From positions 1 through 57,819 of the forward strand of contig JAGLYP010000009.1 in assembly GCA_023132155.1 (NCBI GenBank): 57,819 nucleotides of DNA. The letters are read 5' to 3'. Made by a program: the position numbers and the translations under genes. The notes below the pieces were generated by a model, which was given only the letters and a program-made list of their open reading frames with translations, had not been told where the DNA came from and ran no database searches. The stretch comes from Candidatus Parcubacteria bacterium. GTDB taxonomy: Bacteria; Patescibacteriota; Patescibacteriia; Patescibacteriales; UBA12075. Shown here one piece after another: positions 38,044 to 46,792 of the stretch (position 1 is its first letter; each line of letters begins with the position of its first letter).

Positions 38044-38454
38044 TTACTCTTTTACAACCCAAACAGCCAAATTATCCCCGATAAAGGCGGTTATCGCGTA
38101 AGCCGCGATGACAATTAATAAGCCGATAATTGAATTTCTGATAATATTTTTAGCTTTTTCAACCTCTTGCTCATTCCCGCGCGAATTCATCCAGATAAAA
38201 CCGCCGTAAATCATTAAAATTAAAAAAACCACGCCAATTAAAGACAAAACTACTGATATAACTAAACTAACGCCTTTAAGCGCGCCTGCTTTAGTAATTT
38301 TGGAATCAAGATGTCCGGTTTTTTCAGCTGTTTCTTTTAAACTTGAATTAAATAAACTTTTAGCACTTTTATCAGCCGCTTCAACGACAACCGGCGCGAT
38401 AAATGCAATATTTAAAAAAATAATTGTTAATAAAGATATTAAAACTTTTTTCAT
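38044..38454 (-). CDS. T4SS_pilin/VirB2-like protein (paralog 6)
   Basis: LIGVVFLILMIYGGFIWMNSRGNEQEVEKAKNIIRNSIIGLLIVIAAYAI. Confidence 0.85.
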   Translation of the reverse strand: MKKVLISLLTIIFLNIAFIAPVVVEAADKSAKSLFNSSLKETAEKTGHLDSKITKAGALKGVSLVISVVLSLIGVVFLILMIYGGFIWMNSRGNEQEVEKAKNIIRNSIIGLLIVIAAYAITAFIGDNLAVWVVKE

Positions 38455-38456
38455 AA

Positions 38457-38876
38457 TTATTTTGGTATTTCCATTAACTTATCGCCAATATACGCGGTAA
38501 TCGCGTAAGCCGCCAAAACAATCACTAAGCCGATTATCGCGGATTGGATTAAATCTTTCGCCTTGGTTACTTCCTGCTCATTGCCGCGCGCCAGCATCCA
38601 AATAAAACCGCCGTAAATCATTAAAATTAAAAAGGCTACGCCAACCAAAGACAAAATAACGCCAATCACCTTTCCAATCGCGCCGGGAAGACTATTCATA
38701 ACTCCGCTGTCATCAGCGTTAACATCACTTACGCCATAACCTTTATTTGCGGCCGTGTTTAAGCCGGTTAAAGCATCGGTGGCGCCATCAGCCGAAACAA
38801 AAGGCGTAAAAATAAAAAAAGCCAAAAAAACGGCTGTTAAAAAAATTATTTTATTTTTAGTTTTTAATTTTCGCAT
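38457..38876 (-). CDS. T4SS_pilin/VirB2-like protein (paralog 7)
   Basis: LVGVAFLILMIYGGFIWMLARGNEQEVTKAKDLIQSAIIGLVIVLAAYAI; start set at MRKLKTKNK. Confidence 0.85.
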   Translation of the reverse strand: MRKLKTKNKIIFLTAVFLAFFIFTPFVSADGATDALTGLNTAANKGYGVSDVNADDSGVMNSLPGAIGKVIGVILSLVGVAFLILMIYGGFIWMLARGNEQEVTKAKDLIQSAIIGLVIVLAAYAITAYIGDKLMEIPK

Positions 38877-38957
38877 AAAACGATAAATATTAAAATCTAA
38901 AAACAGATAACAAACCAAAGGAGCAAAGATGTTATCTGCTTAATTTACCAACCTTAT

Positions 38958-39347
38958 TTACAAATCACCATCAAGGGCATCATTGGTCATTTCAATTACA
39001 AAATTAACAATTGCATAAGACGCGATAACAATAACCAAACCAATCACCCCCGCAATAATAATATTTTTTGCTTTAGTAACACGATCTTCATTTCCGGCAG
39101 CCGTCATCCAGACAAAACCGCCATAAAGAATAATCGCAACCGCGATAATACCTAAAAATGTAATTAAATACTTGATAATCGTAACCGCCATATCGCGCAC
39201 ATCATCATCTTCCGCTTCCGGTAAATCAAGATTTTCCGCGTATGTCATGCCCAAATCCAAAGCGCCGACTTGAACAGGCGCCAAAAAATTAAAAACAAGA
39301 ATCGCTAAAAACAAAAGGGTAAATATTTTTTTTACGGTATTTAACAT
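38958..39347 (-). CDS. T4SS_pilin/VirB2-like protein (paralog 8)
   Basis: FLGIIAVAIILYGGFVWMTAAGNEDRVTKAKNIIIAGVIGLVIVIASYAI. Confidence 0.85.
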   Translation of the reverse strand: MLNTVKKIFTLLFLAILVFNFLAPVQVGALDLGMTYAENLDLPEAEDDDVRDMAVTIIKYLITFLGIIAVAIILYGGFVWMTAAGNEDRVTKAKNIIIAGVIGLVIVIASYAIVNFVIEMTNDALDGDL

Positions 39348-39470
39348 AAAATTATCTTAAGCTCCTTAATATACATAATTTATAAAATTAATAATCGTCC
39401 ACCCTTATAAAAACAATTTTTATTTTTATAAGGGCGGATCCCTAGAATTCTAGAGGGACCCGCTATATTT

Positions 39471-39869
39471 TTAAACAATATCACCACTCAAAGCATCATT
39501 GGTAATGCCAATTACAAAGTTTACGATTGCGTAAGCCGCCAATACAACAACCAAGCCGATTGCTCCGGCAATAATAATTTTCTTTGCCTTGTCAACTTTA
39601 TCTTCATTACCCGAAGCTGTCATCCATATAAAACCGCCATATAATATTACGCAAACCGCTATAATGCCTAAAAATGTCATTAAATACTTAACAATATCAA
39701 CCGCCATTTGTCTTGGGTCTGTTTCGGTAGCCGTTACTAAACCTGTATTTGCGGCATAGCCAGTACCAATATCAGGACCCTGAGTCATTCCGGGAGTTAC
39801 CGTTATAATAGAAAATAAAAACACAAAAACAGCAATAACCACGATGTTTTTAAATAATTTAATTTTCAT
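39471..39869 (-). CDS. T4SS_pilin/VirB2-like protein (paralog 9)
   Basis: FLGIIAVCVILYGGFIWMTASGNEDKVDKAKKIIIAGAIGLVVVLAAYAI; ends near-identical to next copy. Confidence 0.85.
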   Translation of the reverse strand: MKIKLFKNIVVIAVFVFLFSIITVTPGMTQGPDIGTGYAANTGLVTATETDPRQMAVDIVKYLMTFLGIIAVCVILYGGFIWMTASGNEDKVDKAKKIIIAGAIGLVVVLAAYAIVNFVIGITNDALSGDIV

Positions 39870-39965
39870 ATTATTTATTAAATTAATAATCGTCCACCCT
39901 TATAAAAACAATTTTTATTTTTATAAGGGTGGATCCCTAGAATTCTAGAGGGACCCACTATATTT

Positions 39966-40364
39966 TTAAACAATATCACCACTCAAAGCATCATTGGTAA
40001 TGCCAATTACAAAGTTTACGATTGCGTAAGCGCATAAAATAATAATCAAACCGATAACACCGGCAATTATTAATTTTTTCGCTTCAGCGACTTTATCCTC
40101 ATTTCCGGCGGCAGTCATCCATTTAAAACCACCCAACAAAATTACAACAACCGCTATAATGCCTAAAAATGTCATTAAATATTTAACAATATCAACCGCC
40201 ATTTGTCTTGGGTCTGTTTCGGTAGCCGTTACTAAACCTGTATTTGCGGCATAGCCAGTACCAATATCAGGACCCTGAGTCATTCCGGGAGTTACCGTTA
40301 TAATAGAAAATAAAAACACAAAAACAGCAATAACCGCGATGTTTTTAAATAATTTATTTTTCAT
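39966..40364 (-). CDS. T4SS_pilin/VirB2-like protein (paralog 10)
   Basis: FLGIIAVVVILLGGFKWMTAAGNEDKVAEAKKLIIAGVIGLIIILCAYAI; SD-like GAAAGGGGGTGAATTATG. Confidence 0.85.
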   Translation of the reverse strand: MKNKLFKNIAVIAVFVFLFSIITVTPGMTQGPDIGTGYAANTGLVTATETDPRQMAVDIVKYLMTFLGIIAVVVILLGGFKWMTAAGNEDKVAEAKKLIIAGVIGLIIILCAYAIVNFVIGITNDALSGDIV

Positions 40365-40513
40365 AATTCACCCCCTTTCCTTATTCTTTGGATATTACGG
40401 CGATTCGCCGTAAAAGCAAAAAAGATAAAAGTTATTCACATTTATTATATTTTATCATAAAAAATAGCAAACAACAAACATTTATGCTAAAATCAAAACA
40501 TAATCAAAAATTT

Positions 40514-42139
40514 ATGCGAAAATTTAATTTTAATTTAATAATTACGGTTTTATTTTATATTTTAATTTTTTCGTTATTTTTAACAAACTCTTTTAACTAT
40601 CTTGATCCTGACCTTGGCTGGCATTTGAAAGCCGGAGAAGAAATATATTTGGAAAAACATGTTCCATGGAATGAAAACTATAATTATACGCTAGAAGGGA
40701 AGACATGGGTTGACCATGAATGGCTGCTTAATTTAGCCGGCTTTCTTGTTTTCACCAAAATTAACTATACCGCGCTTAATATAATTTTCGCGTTAATCGG
40801 ATTGCTGATAATTTTTTTACTTAATAATCTATTGTTAAAAAAATATTTTCAAGATAAGCTGCACTTTATATTTATATTAATAATTGAAATAATCGGTCTG
40901 GCGGGAATCCTCCCGCATTTTGGCGTACGGATGCAAGAACTTTCGGTTTTAATGCTTTTGCCGTTATTATTTATAATTGATAAATTTCATACAACAAAAG
41001 ATAATAAATTTCTTTGTTTGGTACCACTGTTATTCTTTGTCTGGGCTAATTTACACGGCGGTTTTATGCTGGGTCTTGTTATCCTTTGGTTTTATCTGTG
41101 CGTAAATCTGTTTATTCCAAAAGTCATAAAACATTTTAAAATTAACTTTTTTGATTTTAAAATTTTTGAAAGAAAAAAATATTTTTATATTTTTTTATCA
41201 GCAACTATCTCATCTCTGGCTGTTCTTATCACTCCATACCATTACAAATATTTCAGCTTTATGCTTGAGTATAAAAACACGTACTATATGAAGCACATCG
41301 CGGAATGGCTCCCTGTCTGGAATCCCCCGCTTTATTACCCGCAACAAGCTTTTTTTGTTATTTTTATACTAATTATTGTTTTATTGTTTTTTGAAAACAA
41401 AAATACAAAGTGCACCCCAAGGGCATTTCCTGCGGGTCACCCTTGGGGTAAAAAGATTAATCTTTGGCACTTTTTCATAAGCATCTTGCTTTTGGCGGCC
41501 GCGTTCAAATCCAGACGAAATTTCCCGATTTTTTTTATTGCCTCGCTCCCTTTTATTACTGCCGCGACAAGTTCAATAAATAAAAATAATTTTAAAAAAA
41601 TATATTTTTATTTATTTAAAAACAGATATATTTATTTTTCTCTGATAACAAGCTTGAGCATTTCAATCTTTTTAACTTTGGTTTTAACAAACTTTACTAA
41701 CTCGCCTTTTAAAAATAAAAAATTCTGCCAATCGTATCCATGCGGCGCTTTGGAAAAAATAAAAACATTAGCGCAAGAAAATCTAAAAATATTTAATAAT
41801 TACGGTTATGGCGGGTATTTAATTTGGAATTGGCCGGATCACAAAATATTCATTGACGGCAGGCTGCCGATGCTTCAAATCAATAACCATTCTTTACTGG
41901 AAGAATATTATGAATTTTCTAATAAAGAAAAAATATCCGATAAGTTAAATGAATATAATATTAATTTGGTGCTGGATAAAAAACATAAAACAACCAAATT
42001 CAATTGGTTTGAAAAAACTTTTTTAGGCTTTAAAAATAAAGACAAGGAATTAAATCCGCTTGAAGAATATTTAAGCGGCGAAGACGACTGGGAGCTGATT
42101 TTTGAAGACGATAATTCTTTTGTTTACTATAAAAAATAA
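40514..42139 (+). CDS. Polytopic membrane protein, GT-C/PMT-like glycosyltransferase candidate
   Basis: Many TMs; N-terminal LDPDLGWHLKAGEEIYLEKHVPWNENYNYTLEGKTWVDHEW; likely start MRKFNFN within listed ORF. Confidence 0.6.
   Translation: MRKFNFNLIITVLFYILIFSLFLTNSFNYLDPDLGWHLKAGEEIYLEKHVPWNENYNYTLEGKTWVDHEWLLNLAGFLVFTKINYTALNIIFALIGLLIIFLLNNLLLKKYFQDKLHFIFILIIEIIGLAGILPHFGVRMQELSVLMLLPLLFIIDKFHTTKDNKFLCLVPLLFFVWANLHGGFMLGLVILWFYLCVNLFIPKVIKHFKINFFDFKIFERKKYFYIFLSATISSLAVLITPYHYKYFSFMLEYKNTYYMKHIAEWLPVWNPPLYYPQQAFFVIFILIIVLLFFENKNTKCTPRAFPAGHPWGKKINLWHFFISILLLAAAFKSRRNFPIFFIASLPFITAATSSINKNNFKKIYFYLFKNRYIYFSLITSLSISIFLTLVLTNFTNSPFKNKKFCQSYPCGALEKIKTLAQENLKIFNNYGYGGYLIWNWPDHKIFIDGRLPMLQINNHSLLEEYYEFSNKEKISDKLNEYNINLVLDKKHKTTKFNWFEKTFLGFKNKDKELNPLEEYLSGEDDWELIFEDDNSFVYYKK
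41414..41449. repeat. Palindromic element in frame in membrane protein gene (peptide CTPRAFPAGHPWG)
   Basis: ACCCCAAGGG...CCCTTGGGGT perfect 10 bp arms. Confidence 0.75.
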
Positions 42140-42140
42140 C

Positions 42141-42677
42141 ATGGCGAGAAACGCGCGTACAATTGATTACACTGAAGATTATTACAGAGGCTTTGCCGGA
42201 ATTTATTTTCGAAAAATCTTAAATACAATAATAAAACTCGGAAATTTAAAAAATGAAAAAGGCGTAATTCTTGATTTTGGCTGCGGCGTCGGGCACTTTA
42301 AAAAACTGCTGAAAAAAAATAATATCATCAATTATGATATTGAGCCGGAATTAACGGAAATTGACGATTATAAAAAATTAAAGCCTGAAAAAATAATTTT
42401 ATCCGGAGTATTGGAACATTTATATTTAGAAGAAATTAAAAAACTGCTGGATGAATTTATTTTAATGAACAAAAACACGGAACTGCTTGTGTACCTGCCT
42501 ACGGAAAATCGGGTCTCAAAAATCGCCATGCGCTTGGCAGGGCAAAAAAACGCGCATGATGACCATGTTTCAAAATATAGGGATATTAATAAAATATTGG
42601 AAGAAAAATTTTCATTAAAAAAACAAAAATATATTTTCGCGCGCATGGCGCAAATCAGCTATTATGCTAAAAAATAA
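42141..42677 (+). CDS. Class I SAM-dependent methyltransferase
   Basis: GVILDFGCGVGHFKKLLKK; start set at MARNART. Confidence 0.75.
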   Translation: MARNARTIDYTEDYYRGFAGIYFRKILNTIIKLGNLKNEKGVILDFGCGVGHFKKLLKKNNIINYDIEPELTEIDDYKKLKPEKIILSGVLEHLYLEEIKKLLDEFILMNKNTELLVYLPTENRVSKIAMRLAGQKNAHDDHVSKYRDINKILEEKFSLKKQKYIFARMAQISYYAKK

Positions 42678-43422
42678 TCATCATAAAAATCAACCGCTTT
42701 TTGAGCCGGAATTATCCGTGGTAATTCTTTGTTATACCATGGAAAAAGAAATATTTAATTTTGTTAACAAAGTTAAGGCTGACTTTAGAAATAATGATAT
42801 TAATGATTATGAATTAATTTTAGTCGCCAATTTTTTAAAAAACAGCAATGACTCAACCCCGAAATACGCGGAACAAATCGCCCAAGAAAATAAAAATATA
42901 AAATGTGTTTGCAAAGTTAAAAAAGGCATGATGGGCTGGGACATGAAAAGCGGATTTAAAAAAACAGGCGGCAAATTTATTGCCGTAATTGACGGCGATG
43001 GGCAAATGCCGATTAAAGACTTGCTTAGAGTTTTTAAAAAAATTAAAACCAATGATTTTGAAATTGTTAAAACCTACCGCTTAACGCGCGGCGACGGTAT
43101 TTGGCGAAAAATAATTTCAACTGTTTATAATTTAATTTTTAATTTATTCTTCCCCGGATTAAAAGCCAAAGACATAAATTCCAAACCGAAAATTTTTACG
43201 CGAAATTTTTACGACAAGCTTGATTTAAAATCAAATGACTGGTTTATTGACGCGGAAATTATGATTAACGTCCGCCGCTTAAAAGCAAAAATCGCGGAAA
43301 TTCCCACTGAGTTTCTCGGACTTTGCGGTAAAAGAAAATCCTTTGTGCGTCTTCCGGCAGTATTTGAATTTATTAAAAATTTGGTTTTATTCAGAATTAA
43401 AGAATTTTTATACACACGCTAA
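42664..43422 (+). CDS. Glycosyltransferase family 2
   Basis: LSVVILCYTMEKEI...GGKFIAVIDGDGQMPIKDLLRVF. Confidence 0.85.
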   Translation: MLKNNHHKNQPLFEPELSVVILCYTMEKEIFNFVNKVKADFRNNDINDYELILVANFLKNSNDSTPKYAEQIAQENKNIKCVCKVKKGMMGWDMKSGFKKTGGKFIAVIDGDGQMPIKDLLRVFKKIKTNDFEIVKTYRLTRGDGIWRKIISTVYNLIFNLFFPGLKAKDINSKPKIFTRNFYDKLDLKSNDWFIDAEIMINVRRLKAKIAEIPTEFLGLCGKRKSFVRLPAVFEFIKNLVLFRIKEFLYTR

Positions 43423-43467
43423 TTTTGTCGCGTGTTACGTGACGAGTGATACGTGATATATGAAAAC

Positions 43468-44331
43468 ATGAAAATATTAATTACCGGCGCTAGCGGCGGG
43501 ATTGGAAAAATTTTAATAAAAAAATTAATTAAAGCCGGTTTTGACGATTTGGCTGTTTTGAGCAGAGGGCAATTCCAGTTTGAAAAAACAGAAAAGCTTA
43601 AAATTAAAACCGGAAATCTAAACGATTTTAACAGCCTTGATAAAGCGCTTAAAAATATAGATGTTGTAATGCACTTGGCGGGCGTTACCCATACAAACAA
43701 AACAAAAAAATATTTTCAAATTAATACGGAAGGCACAAAAAATCTGCTTCAAGCGGCGGAAAAAAACTTTGTTAAAAAATTTATTTTCATCAGCTCGCGC
43801 GCGGCCTCCCAAACAGGCGGAGCTTACGCTTATTCAAAATTTTTAGCCGAACAAATGGTAAAAAAATACAAACACGATTGGATAATATTAAAGCCTGCCG
43901 AGATTTACGGAGCCAAAAACGATGAGGTTATTCAAAAACTTATTAATAAAATAAAAAAATCCTATTTTATTCCCGTGCCCGGAAAAGGCGATTCTGAATT
44001 AAGCCCTGTTTTCGTTGATGATGTTGTCGCGGCGATAATCAATTCCATTCAAAGTGAAAAAAATAACACCAGCTATATTTTAGCCGGCGCTGACAGTTTT
44101 TCTTATAAAAATTTGGTTAATCTGATCGCGCGCGCTTATAATAAAAAAATAAAAATTATTTATATCCCGCTTTTTATCTTAAAAATTGCCGCTCTAATTT
44201 TTCCGCGCCTCTTGGTTAAAGACCAGATTCCGCGCCTGCTTGTAAAAAAATCCGATGACATTGGCTTGGCGCGCGAATATCTTAATTTTAAGCCGCGGGG
44301 TTTTGGGAAGGGGATTAAAAATTTGGAATAG
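43468..44331 (+). CDS. NAD-dependent epimerase/dehydratase (SDR)
   Basis: MKILITGASGGIGKILIKKL; VMHLAGVTHTNK; YAYSKFLAE. Confidence 0.85.
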   Translation: MKILITGASGGIGKILIKKLIKAGFDDLAVLSRGQFQFEKTEKLKIKTGNLNDFNSLDKALKNIDVVMHLAGVTHTNKTKKYFQINTEGTKNLLQAAEKNFVKKFIFISSRAASQTGGAYAYSKFLAEQMVKKYKHDWIILKPAEIYGAKNDEVIQKLINKIKKSYFIPVPGKGDSELSPVFVDDVVAAIINSIQSEKNNTSYILAGADSFSYKNLVNLIARAYNKKIKIIYIPLFILKIAALIFPRLLVKDQIPRLLVKKSDDIGLAREYLNFKPRGFGKGIKNLE

Positions 44332-44339
44332 CTTTTTAA

Positions 44340-45233
44340 TTAAAAATTGCGAAAAATTTTCGCGTTCATTATAGCTCCAACAACCTCGTCAAACAACTCC
44401 CTAATATCCTCATCTATCTCAATAACCGGCTTCATCTCCACCAAAGCTTTAACAAAATTTTTATTAAAAGGCAATTTGCCGATAATTTTTATTTTTCGCG
44501 TTTCAGCAAACTCTTCAATTCTTTGGCAATATTTTTTGTTAATATCAAATTTATTAATTATTATTCCTTTATCGCTGTTAAAATGATTAACAACCGCAAG
44601 CGCTCTTTTCATGTCAGACAAGCTGGCAGGCGTCGGTTCAACTACTAAAACAGCGTAATCGCTTCCTGAAACAGAAGCGATCACGGGACAGCCAATGCCG
44701 GCCGCCGAGTCAACCAGCATAATATCCGCGTCAGCGGATATATTTTTGGCCTTTTCCTTAACCTTGTTAACCAATTTTCCGGATCCGGATTCGCCGATAT
44801 TCAACTGGGACGAAGCCAATTTAAAGCCATATTTTGTTTTAACATAGCCGATTTTAGCGTTATTGATTTTTTTTAAAATTATCGCGCCTTCCGGACAAAC
44901 AATTTTACAAGCGCCGCAGCCCTCGCAGCCGAATTCTTTTAAACTCGGCTTGTTTTTTACCCAATCAATAGCCTTAAAATAACAAATATCAAAACATTTT
45001 TTACAAGACACGCATTTCTTTAAATCAAACACGGCTTTTTCATTTGTGGAAATATTTTCCCACTCTAAAAAAAATTTTCTTTCAATTCCAAAAACCAAAG
45101 CCAAATTAGGCGCGTCAACATCGCAGTCCGCTAATACGATTTTATGTTTTTTTGCCAATAAAATTCCCAAAGAAGCGGCAATACTGCTTTTGCCAACACC
45201 GCCCTTGCCGGAAAGAATTGTTATTTGTTTCAT
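44340..45233 (-). CDS. MinD/Mrp-superfamily ATPase with inserted 4Fe-4S ferredoxin domain
   Basis: LSGKGGVGKSSIAASLG; CVSCKKCFDIC and CEGCGACKIVCPEGAI; MLVDSAAGIGCPVIAS. Confidence 0.9.
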   Translation of the reverse strand: MKQITILSGKGGVGKSSIAASLGILLAKKHKIVLADCDVDAPNLALVFGIERKFFLEWENISTNEKAVFDLKKCVSCKKCFDICYFKAIDWVKNKPSLKEFGCEGCGACKIVCPEGAIILKKINNAKIGYVKTKYGFKLASSQLNIGESGSGKLVNKVKEKAKNISADADIMLVDSAAGIGCPVIASVSGSDYAVLVVEPTPASLSDMKRALAVVNHFNSDKGIIINKFDINKKYCQRIEEFAETRKIKIIGKLPFNKNFVKALVEMKPVIEIDEDIRELFDEVVGAIMNAKIFRNF

Positions 45234-46075
45234 TTATTTATTAAAATATTTTTTATACTCTCATTTTGAATCGGTTCGCCTTTAGCGTATTTTCGCGCGA
45301 TGGTTTTAGAATATGGGATTTCAACAGCGACTTTTATCTGTAATTTCTCAGCTAAATCATAAATCAGATTTTTATCGCCGATATCCGCGCGATTTAAAAT
45401 TATTTCTGTTTTAATATTCAATTTTTTTAAAAGTTGTAAAATCAATTCAAGGTCGTGCCTGCCCAAAGGCGTTGGTTCTGTTACGGCAAAGGCGCGATCG
45501 CACATTTCCAAAGCGGCGATTACCGGACAGTGGATGCCGGCGGCCGTATCAATAATTATATAATCATAATTTTTTTTGATTTTTTTTATTATGATATTTA
45601 ATTCATTTACCACAAACTCGGAAATGGGCTCATTGGTTTTTAATTCGCCTGATAAAAGATCAATATTATAATTTTCCCCTTTGTAAATTTCGCCGATTGC
45701 TTTTTTGCTCCAGCTAATCGCGTTTTGAGGGCATGTTAAAACACAGGCGCCGCAGCCATTGCATTGTTCGCTTGTAAAAATCGGATTTTTATTTTTAATT
45801 GATACAATCGCGTTTGTCTTGCAAACCGTTCCGCATAGGCCGCATTGGACGCACATATCAAAATCCCATTTCGGGACTCTTTGTTCAACTGTTTGCAATT
45901 TTTTTCTTTTAACGCTTAGAAGCAAATGATCATTGGGGCAGTCCGCGTCAGCGTCAACTAAGAGAACCTTAAAATCCTTAGCCAATTCATAAGCCAAGGA
46001 TGAGCAAACAGTTGATTTGCCGGTACCGCCTTTGCCGCCGGTAACGCCGATTATTCGCGCTTGTTTATTTGCCAT
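45230..46075 (-). CDS. MinD/Mrp-superfamily ATPase with inserted 4Fe-4S ferredoxin domain
   Basis: VTGGKGGTGKSTVCSSLA; CVQCGLCGTVCKTNAI and CNGCGACVLTCPQNAI; IIIDTAAGIHCPVIAA; 4 nt overlap with next gene. Confidence 0.9.
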   Translation of the reverse strand: MANKQARIIGVTGGKGGTGKSTVCSSLAYELAKDFKVLLVDADADCPNDHLLLSVKRKKLQTVEQRVPKWDFDMCVQCGLCGTVCKTNAIVSIKNKNPIFTSEQCNGCGACVLTCPQNAISWSKKAIGEIYKGENYNIDLLSGELKTNEPISEFVVNELNIIIKKIKKNYDYIIIDTAAGIHCPVIAALEMCDRAFAVTEPTPLGRHDLELILQLLKKLNIKTEIILNRADIGDKNLIYDLAEKLQIKVAVEIPYSKTIARKYAKGEPIQNESIKNILINK

Positions 46076-46080
46076 AAATT

Positions 46081-46428
46081 TTAATGCCCGCAATCGTTTT
46101 TTAAATCTTCTAAATTTTCAACATTTTCAATTACCTCTTTTAAAATTTTATACGGGCCGGTTTTTAATTTTATATTTTTTTCCTTAAAAAGCATTATCGC
46201 CCTTTGTCCTATGTCCCGCGCGAATACGATTTCCGGATCAGCGCTTTCTATAATTTGCTCAACAGGGCTTTTTTGCGAATTATCATGGTCTAATTTATTT
46301 TCCTTGATTATTAATTCTTTTGTATCCGCGTTATACAAGCCAAAATAAGGCGCGTGGCCGAAATGAAGAGAAATTTCCGAATTTTCTCCATTATCATTCA
46401 ACAGCGGAATAAAAATCTTTTGAGGCAT
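46081..46428 (-). CDS. NifX/NifB-C-terminal-like (dinitrogenase iron-molybdenum cofactor family) protein
   Basis: IPLLNDNGENSEISLHFGHAPYFGLY...DPEIVFARDIGQRAIMLF; C-terminal CGH. Confidence 0.8.
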   Translation of the reverse strand: MPQKIFIPLLNDNGENSEISLHFGHAPYFGLYNADTKELIIKENKLDHDNSQKSPVEQIIESADPEIVFARDIGQRAIMLFKEKNIKLKTGPYKILKEVIENVENLEDLKNDCGH

Positions 46429-46439
46429 ATCTTTGAATT

Positions 46440-46787
46440 TTATAAATAATTTTTTATATATTCTTCAACAACTGATTTAACAATTCCGGATTTCTTTACT
46501 ATTTTAATATCTAATTTTTCCAAAACACCTGCCGCTTTCGGCCCGATGTTTTGCGCGATCAATATATCCGCTCCCAATTTTCCAACCTGCTCTGCCGCGC
46601 TAATTCCGGCGCCGCCGCTCTGGCTTGCTCCGCTGTTTTGAACGACTTCCGTATTTAATATTTCTTTATTCTGTATCGTAAACAGCGTAAAATGTCCGCA
46701 GCGCCCAAAGCGGGAATCTATTTCCGCGTTTATGCCTTTATCGCTCGTGGCCGCGCAAATTTTTATAACTTTATTTTCTTGGTTCAT
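46440..46787 (-). CDS. NifX-like (dinitrogenase iron-molybdenum cofactor family) protein
   Basis: KGINAEIDSRFGRCGHFTLF...GADILIAQNIGPKAAGVLEKLDIKIV. Confidence 0.85.
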   Translation of the reverse strand: MNQENKVIKICAATSDKGINAEIDSRFGRCGHFTLFTIQNKEILNTEVVQNSGASQSGGAGISAAEQVGKLGADILIAQNIGPKAAGVLEKLDIKIVKKSGIVKSVVEEYIKNYL

Positions 46788-46792
46788 ATTTT

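Larger units (their letters stand above)
39385..40364 (-). repeat. Tandem duplication, period 495 bp (gene plus intergenic hairpin unit)
   Basis: 39385 aligns with 39880 and 39869 with 40364 at constant 495 bp offset; flanks near identical, centre divergent. Confidence 0.9.

Noticed and set aside
39385-40364. CRISPR array or phage repeat region
   Set aside because: Repeats are two large gene-length units, not short direct repeats with spacers; no cas genes anywhere in the window.
36683-40364. Complete type IV secretion/conjugation system
   Set aside because: Only pilin-like subunits are seen; ftsK next to them has clear FtsK domain structure rather than VirD4/TraG, and no VirB4, VirB6 or relaxase is present.
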